A DNA stretch of 21,173 nt from CBDUJZ01 sp047629415 (GTDB lineage Bacteria; Myxococcota_A; Bradymonadia; REDH01), in contig JBLHWZ010000068.1 of NCBI GenBank assembly GCA_047629415.1, positions 1-21,173 of the forward strand, in the 5' to 3' direction. This document shows positions 1 to 7,463 of the stretch, piece after piece (positions within the stretch are counted from its first letter, which is position 1; the number at the start of each line of letters is the position of its first letter). Below the pieces are notes generated by a model. That model was not told where the DNA came from, searched no databases, and saw only the letters and a list, made by a program, of their open reading frames with translations. The position numbers were made by a program, and so were the translations under genes.

Positions 1-400
1 CAGTTTCTTCGTCGGGCGGCGTATCCGTCACCTCAGCATCCGGTACATCCGCGTCAGGATCGGCCGAATCGAGCGAAACATCACCGCTATCCGCTCCATC
101 GATGTCGGGCGACACATCGGGTCCCGCGTCGACCTCAACATCGACCTCAACATCGACCTCAACATCGACCTCAACATCGGCCGCTGCATCCGGATCAGTA
201 TCCGGCCCTACTTCTAGGGATGGGTCCGGAGATGTGTCATCTGGAGAGGTGTCTCTGTCGTCGACGTCGGCAAGCGAGGCGTCGGCCGAGGAGTCACCGA
301 GCACAGCAGGACCTGAGTCCTCATCTCCGGCGGAGGACTGACCACAGCCCGCGAGAAGGAGAAGAGCTAAGACGAAGTTCAGTCGAACGAAGAGACTCAT
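1..400 (-). CDS. Asp-rich repeat lipoprotein, 3' end outside the window
   Basis: This is the N-terminal 133 residues of a gene that reads leftward and leaves the window. The start is the ATG at 400-398. It opens with a basic/hydrophobic signal and a lipobox L16-A17-G18-C19, so a lipid-anchored exported protein is expected. The rest of the visible part is a low-complexity linker rich in Asp, Val, Ser and Pro, including four exact DVEV units encoded by a 12-bp tandem repeat at 129-176. Such acidic linkers are common on surface lipoproteins of Myxococcota/Bradymonadota, where they lead to a C-terminal functional domain. That domain is not visible here, so no function can be given. No stop interrupts the frame. 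Its upstream region (401-500) is unusually structured. Confidence 0.8.
   Translation of the reverse strand, partial: MSLFVRLNFVLALLLLAGCGQSSAGDEDSGPAVLGDSSADASLADVDDRDTSPDDTSPDPSLEVGPDTDPDAAADVEVDVEVDVEVDVEVDAGPDVSPDIDGADSGDVSLDSADPDADVPDAEVTDTPPDEET
129..176. repeat. 12-bp tandem repeat, four exact copies
   Basis: The unit TCGACCTCAACA occurs four times in a row with no mismatch. On the minus strand it encodes DVEV units of the Asp-rich lipoprotein linker. Because the unit is a multiple of three, copy-number change would lengthen or shorten the linker without a frameshift. Confidence 0.9.
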
Positions 401-708
401 ACAGTTTTTCCGCAGGGGAGTTGGGTGCACGGTACACGCAGATACGGGGGAGCAAAATCCCCAACATGGCTGTAGGTTTCCGCCTACACTTCGCACCCAA
501 ACCCGCTTCTTTGGGCATAGTATCCCCAGGAGAGTCACCGCTGATTGTGCCAGCGCCGCGGGCACAGCGGCCAGCAAAAACGAGACCTCTCGAATCATCC
601 CCGAATTCAGCGTTGGGCCTCAGGTCGCTGCTGGACACCCGCGGCTCCCGCATTACGTGTAGTGCTCGCGGGATTCTGAGAAGTTCCAACCTCAACCGGA
701 CCACGGAT
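401..708. other. Divergent intergenic region with a nested stem structure
   Basis: About 308 bases separate the leftward lipoprotein gene from the rightward dehydrogenase. No convincing coding sequence lies here. The left part can fold as an 8-bp outer stem TTGGGTGC (421-428) with GCACCCAA (493-500), enclosing two hairpins: GGGGA/TCCCC (447-451 with 458-462) and TGTAGG/CCTACA (471-476 with 483-488). On the minus strand this would sit in the 5' leader of the lipoprotein gene. A tRNA was considered and rejected. From about 501 to 708 I see nothing specific. Confidence 0.45.
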
Positions 709-1521
709 ATGTCGAAGACAATTCTGATCACCGGCGCCACCGATGGCATCGGCCTCGCGACCGCCAAAATGCTCGCCGAGCAAGGGCACCATCTCCTGCT
801 CCACGGCCGGAGTCCTGCGAAGCTCGAGAACGTCGAACGGGCCCTTGCCGCAGTGCCGGGTGTGGGTCCGTTCGAGTCGTATGTTGCTGACCTCTCGGAC
901 CTCGCGCAGGTCGAGGCGCTGGCAGCGACCGTCGTCGCTCGCCACCGCAGGCTGGACGTCCTGATCAACAACGCCGGCGTATTCAGCGCGCCCTCAACCC
1001 TCACAAGTGGGGGTCTAGATCTGCGCTTTGCGGTCAACACGATCGCGCCCTACCTGCTCACGAAGCGACTCTTGCCGCTGCTCGGCTCCGAGGCCCGTGT
1101 GGTGAACGTAGCATCCGCTGGCCAAGCCGCAGTGGACTTGGAGGCGCTAGCGGGCTCGATCGAGCTCGGAGACTACGCCGCCTACGCGCAGTCAAAGCTC
1201 GCGCTGATGATGTGGACAGCCAGCATGGCTCGAACTCACCGCGACGATGGCCGAGTGTTCGTCTCGGTCAACCCAGGCTCGTTGCTGCGCAGCAAGATGG
1301 TGACCGAGAACTTCGATCGCGTGAATGGCGAGGTGACCGTCGGAGCGAAAATCTTGGTTCGAGCAGCGCTCTCCGACGAGTTTTCCGATGCTTCGGGCAA
1401 GTACTGGGACAACGACGCGGGACGTTTTGCGCCGCCTCACCTCGCTGGCCGGGACCCGGGAGATTGCGACGCTGTAGTCAAAACGATCGAGGCAGCGGTC
1501 CAGGCAGCGATCACGACCTGA
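709..1521 (+). CDS. Short-chain dehydrogenase/reductase (SDR)
   Basis: This 270-residue protein is a classical NAD(P)-dependent oxidoreductase with a Rossmann fold. The cofactor motif TGATDGIG is at residues 8-15, NNAG at 87-90, the catalytic Ser at about 136, and YAQSK with Tyr159 and Lys163. NPG at 188-190 follows the active site. The C-terminal KYWDNDAGRFAPP stretch is typical of one SDR subgroup of unknown substrate. The frame is open far upstream, but the ATG at 709 places the nucleotide-binding motif at the normal distance from the N-terminus, so the longer version is rejected. No strong ribosome site is visible. The substrate cannot be told from sequence. It stands alone, 119 bp before the haloperoxidase gene. 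Confidence 0.9.
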   Translation: MSKTILITGATDGIGLATAKMLAEQGHHLLLHGRSPAKLENVERALAAVPGVGPFESYVADLSDLAQVEALAATVVARHRRLDVLINNAGVFSAPSTLTSGGLDLRFAVNTIAPYLLTKRLLPLLGSEARVVNVASAGQAAVDLEALAGSIELGDYAAYAQSKLALMMWTASMARTHRDDGRVFVSVNPGSLLRSKMVTENFDRVNGEVTVGAKILVRAALSDEFSDASGKYWDNDAGRFAPPHLAGRDPGDCDAVVKTIEAAVQAAITT

Positions 1522-1640
1522 ATACGAGGCACTAGGGTTGCGATCCCTGAGATAAAACCGAGAGTCTCCGAGGGACGGCCTCGCATTCAGCAACGACGGG
1601 CAACCCGAAGACTATCCACTCCCAGCCGAAGCTCCAAATC
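1522..1640. other. Intergenic inverted repeats, possible terminator
   Basis: GGGTTGC (1535-1541) is complementary to GCAACCC (1600-1606), and TCCCT (1544-1548) to AGGGA (1571-1575) inside it. There is no T tract. It could weakly terminate the dehydrogenase transcript or be a structured leader of the next gene. Confidence 0.3.
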
Positions 1641-4550
1641 ATGAATCTGCTCCACGCCCCGCGACACCGGGTCATTGATGCGGCCGCAACCCTGGAGTCT
1701 GGTCGCTCCGCTCGCTCACTTCGGTCCGCTAGCGCTGAGGTCTTCCGAAAGAACTGTGTCGCAGCGAGTGCTCTTGTGCTCTTGTTCGTCGTCTCAGCAT
1801 GCGGCGACGACCCCGATCCCAGCAGCCCTTCAACCGATCGCGAGTGGCAAACCGTTGTCGATTCGCCTGGATCCGCGCTGCTCGCGGTTCACGGGACAGC
1901 CGATGACGACGTCTACGTGGTCGGTGCGGACGATGGTTCTGGTCCGCTCGCCCTTCACTTCGACGGCACGGGTTGGTCCCGCCTCGACACTGGCGTGGAC
2001 GGAGACCTCTGGTGGGTGCAAGCCGTCGATGACGTGGTCTACATGACCGGATCGGACGCCCACATTTTGCGTTATGCAGACGGTGAGTTCGAACGAATGT
2101 CGACTCCGGGTCTTGGCAAACACATCGTGTTCGGACTCTGGGCAGCATCGGCCAACGACGTCTACGCCGTCGGAGCCGTCTCAGGCAGGAACGGGTTCCT
2201 TTGGCACTATGACGGCACAGCCTGGGTCGCGCTCGACCTACCGGCGGGGCTGCCACAAGACGCAAATCAAGACGTTCCGGCGTTGCTCAAGGTCGCTGGC
2301 AGCTCCTCCGACGATGTCTGGGTCGTGGGGGACCAGGGTGTCGCGATGCGCGGGAACGCCCGCAGCGGCTTCTCACTCGTCGACTCGGGCACGAGCGCGC
2401 GGCTCTTCACTGTCTACTCGAACTCCAACCGAACCGTGGCGGTCGGAGGGGCAGGAAGCGGGGTAGCCATCTCGCTCAGTCCAGACGTCTCCGACTTCTC
2501 CCCCGCACAGACGCCATTGCTTCAGGGAGTTCATATCGACAGCGACAACACCCTGTGGGCCGTCGGCGCAAGAGCCCATGTTTGCGCGGACACCGGGTCC
2601 GGATGCGATCGCATCGCAACAGAGATCGACCTCAGTATCCAATCGCTGCACGCCGTTTGGACCTCGCCCAGCGGGGACGTGTGGACCGTCGGCGGCAACG
2701 TGCTCGACACCAGCCTCAACGCTGGCGTCGCATTGGTCGGATCCGCTGCTTCCAGCCCGCTTCCACTCATCGAGATTCCCAGCTTCACCGAGACACTGGC
2801 GACCACCTGTCCGGACGATCTCGTCGATTCGGTGGCATCCGGCTCGATCGCGCGGCGCTGGAACGAGCAGCTGCTTCAGGCGGTGCGCCGAGACCTACCT
2901 CGCCCGACGGTCCACGCTCGCAACCTCTTTCACGTCTCCGCAGCTTTCTGGGACATTTGGGCGGCCTACGATGAGGAGTCGCAGGGATACCTCGTCGACG
3001 AGTCTCGGGATGGAACCGTCTCCGAGATGGAAACGGCCCTCTCCTTCGCCGCCTACCGACTGCTAACGCATCGCTACGCTCCTGCTATCGGCGGCGACGT
3101 GTCGACCGACTGCTTTGATAAGTTCATGGGTGTTCTCGAATTGGATACGGAGTTCATCTCGACAGAGGGCGAGACGCCCGCCGCATTCGGAAACCGAGTC
3201 GCACTCACGTATATCGAGACGTTCCAAGACGACGGCGCCAACGAAGCGAACGACTACGCAGACCCTGAGGGCTTCTCCTCCGGAGAACCGCGACTCACCG
3301 TCGACTCCCCAGGCTCCAACACGGACGACCCGACGGTGTGGCAGGAGATCGTCCTCGCCGAAGCCGTATCGCAGAACGGAATCCCAGAAGGCTCCGGGGT
3401 GCGCGGGTACATCGGCGCGCAGTGGGGGGCAGTCTCTCCGTTCGCGATTCAGCGACCTGACGACGGTGGGCCCTACTACACGCCGGACAACGTCCCACGG
3501 GAGGAGCCCGACTTGATCGCTGCCGTGGTGGAGATGCTTGAATACGGGAGAGAGCTCGATGTCTCCGACGGAGTTACGATCGATGTCTCGCCGGGTGCGT
3601 ACGGCAACAACCCTCTAGGAACGAACGACGGCACCGGACACTCGATCAACCCATTCACGGACGAAGCGTACGCCCCAAATCTCGTTCAGCGTGGAGACTT
3701 TTCCCGATTGATGGCCGAGTTCTGGGCCGATGGGCCAACGTCCGAGACCCCACCGGGGCATTGGAACACGCTCGCCAACGATGCCTCCGATCACCCGGAC
3801 ATGGAGCACCGTCTGTTTGGTGAAGGCGAGCCCCTCGATCGCTTGAGCTGGGATGTGCACATGTACCTCGCGCTCAACGGCGCGCTTCACGACGCAGCGA
3901 TCGCGGCTTGGGAGCTAAAGCGAGAGCACCTCACCGCGCGTCCAATCACGCTGATCAGGACGTTTGGGGCTCGCGGGCAGAGTACTGATCCAGGGGGGCC
4001 ATCGTACGCCCCGGATGGGCTACCGCTGGTACCAGGCCTGATTGAGGTCATTACCGCGGATTCGGCTGCCGAGGGCGAACGGCACGCGCACTTGTCGCGG
4101 TACGTCGGTGAGGTCACAGTCTACTCCTGGCGCGGGGAGCCCGGCGATCGGGACCGCGAGATCGGCGGCGTGGACTGGATCCGCGCGATCGAGTGGATCC
4201 CGTATCAGCGACGGACTTTCGTGACGCCCGCGTTTCCTGGCTATATCTCAGGTCACTCAACGTTCAGCCGAGCCGGCGCCGAGGTGCTGACGCAGCTTAC
4301 TGGCTCCGAATACTATCCCGGAGGAATCGGCTCGTATCGGATCGACCCTGGGTGGCTCTTCTTTGAGTTTGGCCCCAGCGAAGCCCTCGAGATTCAGTGG
4401 GCGACCTATTACGACGGCGCCGATCAAGCCGGGCAATCACGCCTGTGGGGCGGTATCCACATTTGGCAGGATGATATCGACGGGAGAATCGTCGGATCCG
4501 ACATCGGAGACCGAGCCGTGAACGCGGCGAGCCAGCTCTACAGCCGCTAA
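1641..4550 (+). CDS. Beta-propeller / vanadium-dependent haloperoxidase lipoprotein
   Basis: A 969-residue protein. Residues 36-54 hold a hydrophobic stretch ending in lipobox V51-S52-A53-C54, so it is probably lipid-anchored outside the cytoplasm. The signal begins late (about 35 residues), but I found no better downstream start. Residues about 80-370 contain repeats of the DDVYVVG, NDVYAVG, DDVWVVG and LWAVG type, as in beta-propellers. Residues about 390-969 match the vanadium chloroperoxidase/PAP2 superfamily. The full signature is present: K760-X6-R767-P768, S870-G871-H872, and S933-R934-X5-H940-X3-D944. In the family these residues bind vanadate (or phosphate), and the enzymes use hydrogen peroxide to oxidise halides. 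SGHS and the large helical domain favour haloperoxidase over phosphatase, but halide choice cannot be predicted. Neighbours are redox genes. Confidence 0.85.
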   Translation: MNLLHAPRHRVIDAAATLESGRSARSLRSASAEVFRKNCVAASALVLLFVVSACGDDPDPSSPSTDREWQTVVDSPGSALLAVHGTADDDVYVVGADDGSGPLALHFDGTGWSRLDTGVDGDLWWVQAVDDVVYMTGSDAHILRYADGEFERMSTPGLGKHIVFGLWAASANDVYAVGAVSGRNGFLWHYDGTAWVALDLPAGLPQDANQDVPALLKVAGSSSDDVWVVGDQGVAMRGNARSGFSLVDSGTSARLFTVYSNSNRTVAVGGAGSGVAISLSPDVSDFSPAQTPLLQGVHIDSDNTLWAVGARAHVCADTGSGCDRIATEIDLSIQSLHAVWTSPSGDVWTVGGNVLDTSLNAGVALVGSAASSPLPLIEIPSFTETLATTCPDDLVDSVASGSIARRWNEQLLQAVRRDLPRPTVHARNLFHVSAAFWDIWAAYDEESQGYLVDESRDGTVSEMETALSFAAYRLLTHRYAPAIGGDVSTDCFDKFMGVLELDTEFISTEGETPAAFGNRVALTYIETFQDDGANEANDYADPEGFSSGEPRLTVDSPGSNTDDPTVWQEIVLAEAVSQNGIPEGSGVRGYIGAQWGAVSPFAIQRPDDGGPYYTPDNVPREEPDLIAAVVEMLEYGRELDVSDGVTIDVSPGAYGNNPLGTNDGTGHSINPFTDEAYAPNLVQRGDFSRLMAEFWADGPTSETPPGHWNTLANDASDHPDMEHRLFGEGEPLDRLSWDVHMYLALNGALHDAAIAAWELKREHLTARPITLIRTFGARGQSTDPGGPSYAPDGLPLVPGLIEVITADSAAEGERHAHLSRYVGEVTVYSWRGEPGDRDREIGGVDWIRAIEWIPYQRRTFVTPAFPGYISGHSTFSRAGAEVLTQLTGSEYYPGGIGSYRIDPGWLFFEFGPSEALEIQWATYYDGADQAGQSRLWGGIHIWQDDIDGRIVGSDIGDRAVNAASQLYSR

Positions 4551-4715
4551 GTTCGGCGCCGTTCTACGAACGACTCGACCCACCGCGTTTTTCCTTGCGA
4601 AGACAAACGGTGCACTCCCGCACATGCGCTTGATGCGGCGCTCGGTCGCAGTTATCCGCACTTCTTTCACCGCCGGCTTAGACCCGTATCAGAGCCGCCA
4701 CCGCCGCCCCTTCCG

Positions 4716-5195
4716 ATGACCAACGCTATCGCCACTGCGCTGCTCTCGCTCGCTCTCTGTTTGGGGGCGTGCGCCATCGACGACGATCACGCGGACGCTC
4801 CTCCTCTCTCCCGTCCGGAACTCTATGTCGCTGTAGCGGGAACGCCCGGCGAGCTGGTCGAGTTGGGCACCGAGGAAACGGTCGAACTCGTTGTCCAGCG
4901 AGGGTTGCAGGGTCTCGATATGGTGGTCGTTCAGATGCGGCAGCCGGACTTGTCGGAACAGACTGTCGAGTACGCTTGCCAGCTGACTGAACGGGGAGAC
5001 GCTTGGCAGACGGCTGGTGTTCCAGTGGTGAGCGTGTTCGACGACGAAGGCGAGCTGATCATCTTTCTCGTCCTCGATGACGTGATCCTCGCCAGCGAAG
5101 ACCGGGATGCGACATTGGCCTGCGAGGTGACGCTCTCGTCGGATCCAACGCAGAGGATCGAGACTCCCAGCTTCAGTGTGCGACTGGGCTCATAG
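4716..5195 (+). CDS. Small putative lipoprotein of unknown function
   Basis: A 159-residue protein that I do not recognise. The N-terminus is a signal peptide with lipobox L16-G17-A18-C19 followed by acidic residues, so an exported lipoprotein is likely. The mature part is mostly alternating hydrophobic/polar sequence suggestive of a beta-sandwich, with cysteines at about 88 and 137 that could form a disulfide. The start at 4716 is fixed by the signal peptide. It follows the haloperoxidase lipoprotein on the same strand after 165 bp, so co-transcription is possible but not shown. Confidence 0.7.
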   Translation: MTNAIATALLSLALCLGACAIDDDHADAPPLSRPELYVAVAGTPGELVELGTEETVELVVQRGLQGLDMVVVQMRQPDLSEQTVEYACQLTERGDAWQTAGVPVVSVFDDEGELIIFLVLDDVILASEDRDATLACEVTLSSDPTQRIETPSFSVRLGS

Positions 5196-5197
5196 AG

Positions 5198-5261
5198 GCC
5201 CCAACCCAACGGCGTTTCACCTCATGAAACACGACGTTGAAACATCCACGCTGGTTGGGGC
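5198..5261. other. Nested inverted repeat in the 5196-5388 intergenic gap
   Basis: GCCCCAACC (5198-5206) is a perfect complement of GGTTGGGGC (5253-5261). Inside lies a hairpin GTTTCA/TGAAAC (5214-5219 with 5225-5230, loop CCTCA). It begins just after the stop of the small lipoprotein gene. No T tract follows, so it may be a Rho-independent-like terminator without tail, an mRNA stabiliser, or a structured leader. Confidence 0.4.
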
Positions 5262-5388
5262 GTCGAATAGAGGGAGGGTCCGTTCACAGCGCCCCCTACC
5301 GACGCGGTCAGGTCGGCACGCGGCTTGCAACACTGGTGTTTTGTGTAGCGAAAGTTCCCCACAGCACACACCCTTTCCGGAGCCTCTC

Positions 5389-5745
5389 ATGGACAAATCG
5401 ACTCTCCTCGGCATCTTGCTCGTCGCCGTCGTAGCGCTCTTCGTACTCTTTGGTCGCGCCGGCGGAGGCGAGGCCCGTGTCAGCGGCGCCGAGGCGCATG
5501 AGCTGGTCGCGAACGGCGCGCAACTTTTGGATGTCAGAACTCCGGGAGAGTTCAGCGGCGGCCACATCGATGGCGCCGTCAACATCCCGGTGCAGGAGCT
5601 CAGTGGCCGACTCGGCGAGCTCTCTCAAGCGCAGCCCGTCGTGGTCTACTGTCGAAGTGGGGCCCGCAGCTCCAACGCCGCCCGCTCTTTGCAGGCTGCC
5701 GGATTCGAAGCGGTCCACGACCTCGGACCCATGTCTGCTTGGTAG
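5389..5745 (+). CDS. Membrane-anchored rhodanese-like sulfurtransferase
   Basis: A 118-residue single-domain rhodanese behind an N-terminal membrane segment (about residues 6-22). The domain shows LLDVR (46-50), GHIDGAVNIP (58-67) and the active-site loop VVYCRSGARS, with the persulfide-forming Cys88 in a CxxGxR arrangement. Rhodanese domains carry sulfane sulfur from donors to acceptors such as cyanide or thiols. The ATG at 5389 is chosen because it puts the transmembrane anchor at the very N-terminus, with GGAG a few bases upstream; the upstream in-frame extension has no domain. The catalytic domain probably faces the periplasm, though this is inferred from the anchor only. The cytochrome gene starts 65 bp downstream. 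Confidence 0.9.
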   Translation: MDKSTLLGILLVAVVALFVLFGRAGGGEARVSGAEAHELVANGAQLLDVRTPGEFSGGHIDGAVNIPVQELSGRLGELSQAQPVVVYCRSGARSSNAARSLQAAGFEAVHDLGPMSAW

Positions 5746-5810
5746 CACCTCCCTCAACCCTGGAGCGTGAGACACGCTCGCACGGTACGAATGGAAATGG
5801 AGTCCGAATC

Positions 5811-6467
5811 ATGAATCCCAAATCACTGTCCGCACTTGGGCTAATGTTCATTGCCGCTGCAGGCCCTCTGACTGCCTGTGAGCGGACGAGCGCACCGGCA
5901 GCGACCCAAGGCGAGCCTGAACCTTCTGCCGATGAGGTCGACCAAGCCGAGGCCCGGACAGAGTCGTCGGCAGAGATCGGTCCGTCCACGCAGCCCACCC
6001 CCACCTTGACCGAATCCTGTGCTCCCATTGAGCAACTGGCGGCAATGGACCACCGCACTCCCGTGCCCCTGCAGCCGATGATGGCCTGGCATCAAAAGCA
6101 GAACATGATGGACCACCTTGTCGCCATCCAGCTGATCACGGACGGGCTCGCACGGGAAGACTGGCAAGCGATCATCGACGCGTCTTTGCGGATCGAGTCG
6201 TCGCCGCAGATGCAGCAAATGTGTCAACATATGGGCGCAGGCGCCCCGGGCTTCACGGAGCTAGCTCTGGAATTCCACTCGCGCGCAGACGGCATCGGCC
6301 AGGCTGCTCGAGAGCAAGATGCGCGGAGCGTTCTCGAAGCCACGTCGAACACACTTCAGGCCTGCACCAACTGTCACGCAACCTATCGACAGGACGTAAT
6401 CAGTGCAGACTCTTGGCAGGAGCGCACGGGCTCGGCTCACGACCCAGGGATGATGCACGGACACTGA
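5811..6467 (+). CDS. Cytochrome c'-like heme lipoprotein
   Basis: A 218-residue protein. The signal peptide ends in lipobox L20-T21-A22-C23, and a Glu/Ser/Pro/Thr-rich linker runs to about residue 65. The C-terminal domain is helical, with one heme-binding motif C185-T-N-C188-H189 followed by ATYR near the end. That arrangement is characteristic of cytochrome c' and cytochrome c-556 four-helix proteins. Two Met/His-rich stretches (MDHRTPVPLQPMMAWHQKQ and the C-terminal HDPGMMHGH) are unusual and could bind copper or other metals, which is speculative. GGAG at 5799-5802 precedes the ATG at 5811. A periplasmic electron-carrier or gas-binding role fits the family; the partner is unknown. It lies between rhodanese and peroxiredoxin genes. 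Confidence 0.8.
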   Translation: MNPKSLSALGLMFIAAAGPLTACERTSAPAATQGEPEPSADEVDQAEARTESSAEIGPSTQPTPTLTESCAPIEQLAAMDHRTPVPLQPMMAWHQKQNMMDHLVAIQLITDGLAREDWQAIIDASLRIESSPQMQQMCQHMGAGAPGFTELALEFHSRADGIGQAAREQDARSVLEATSNTLQACTNCHATYRQDVISADSWQERTGSAHDPGMMHGH

Positions 6468-6621
6468 GTGCCCAGGGAGAAGCACATTGGTAGCAAAGGT
6501 GCAGAGGCCTGACAGAGGAACTAAGAGCTAACGACGATCGATGCGTCATGACGCCAGCGTCACCAACTAACGGTCCGAGTCTCCCGCCTATGGGACATCG
6601 GCCAAAACCAAGGAACAGATA

Positions 6622-7278
6622 ATGAGCTTACGAATCAACGACATCGCGCCCGACTTCACGGCTGACTCCACCGCCGGGGAACTCTCCCTGCACGAGTGGA
6701 TCGGCGACGGCTACGCGATCCTCTTTTCTCACCCGAAGGATTTCACGCCCGTCTGCACCACAGAATTCGGAGCCGTCGCCCAGCTTGCCCCTGAGTTCGC
6801 GAAGCGGAACACGAAGGTAATGGGCGTCTCGGTCGACAGCGTCGAGGACCATCACAAATGGAAGCAGGACATCGCGACGTTTGCGGGCGCTCCTGCCGAC
6901 TTCCCGATCATCGACGACACCTCGCTGGCGGTTGCGAAGCTTTACGACATGCTTCCCGCAGAGGCGTACCTGCCTGACGGTCGCACCGCAAAGAACAGCG
7001 CGACCGTTCGCACGGTCTTCATCATCGGCCCGGACAAGAAGATCCGCCTCACGATGACCTACCCAATGTCCGTCGGGCGTAACTTCTCCGAGATTGTCCG
7101 CGCGCTCGATGCGGTTCAGATCTCCGATGGCGGGACGTTCGCTACACCCGCGAACTGGACGCCGGGCAAAGATCTCGTGGTCTCGCCGAGTATCAGTACC
7201 GACGACGCGAAAGCGAAGTTCGGCGACGTCCAAGTTCCGTTCCCGTACCTGCGACTCGTGAAGGACACGCGGTCCTAG
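6622..7278 (+). CDS. 1-Cys peroxiredoxin (Prx6 type)
   Basis: A 218-residue thiol peroxidase that reduces hydrogen peroxide and organic hydroperoxides in the cytoplasm. The active-site PxxxTxxC motif is P38-K-D-F-T42-P-V-C45, with the conserved Arg at about 130. Cys45 is the only cysteine in the protein, so no resolving cysteine exists and an external thiol must reduce the enzyme, as in the Prx6 group. Length and the long C-terminal extension (NWTPGKDLVVSPSIS and after) match that group. An AAGGA sequence sits 7 bases before the ATG. A job removing peroxide near the haloperoxidase is a plausible but unproved link. Confidence 0.95.
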   Translation: MSLRINDIAPDFTADSTAGELSLHEWIGDGYAILFSHPKDFTPVCTTEFGAVAQLAPEFAKRNTKVMGVSVDSVEDHHKWKQDIATFAGAPADFPIIDDTSLAVAKLYDMLPAEAYLPDGRTAKNSATVRTVFIIGPDKKIRLTMTYPMSVGRNFSEIVRALDAVQISDGGTFATPANWTPGKDLVVSPSISTDDAKAKFGDVQVPFPYLRLVKDTRS

Positions 7279-7346
7279 TCGGAACTTCGCGGTGAATTGC
7301 TGCCCGGCGCTAGTGCGATGCGTCAGTCATTCTTGACCGTCGGAAG

Positions 7347-7386
7347 GGGCCTCCCTAGACACGAATCTCGGTTCGCTAGGGCGCCC
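7347..7386. terminator. Strong hairpin after the peroxiredoxin gene
   Basis: GGGC (7347-7350), CCCTAG (7353-7358) and CGAA (7362-7365) pair with TTCG (7372-7375), CTAGGG (7376-7381) and GCCC (7383-7386), giving about 14 base pairs with small bulges. It lies 70 bp after the peroxiredoxin stop. There is no clear T tract, so termination is likely but not certain. Confidence 0.5.
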
Positions 7387-7463
7387 TCCCGGCTGTTTAG
7401 AGCGGACTCGGCTGACGTGCGCACGGCGCGGGGCCACTCAATCGCCCCTCTCGCGAGACACCG

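Noticed and set aside
102..341. Thr/Ser-rich open frame on the plus strand
   Set aside because: It is the mirror of the Asp-rich repeat of the minus-strand lipoprotein, which has a signal peptide and lipobox.
421..500. Cloverleaf-like fold considered as a tRNA
   Set aside because: There is an acceptor-like 8-bp stem and two hairpins, but no GTTCRA-type T loop, no D loop and no U at the expected anticodon-loop position on either strand.
220..708. N-terminal extension of the SDR reading frame back to 220
   Set aside because: The extra 163 residues have no domain, overlap the opposite-strand lipoprotein, and would place the Rossmann motif far from the N-terminus.
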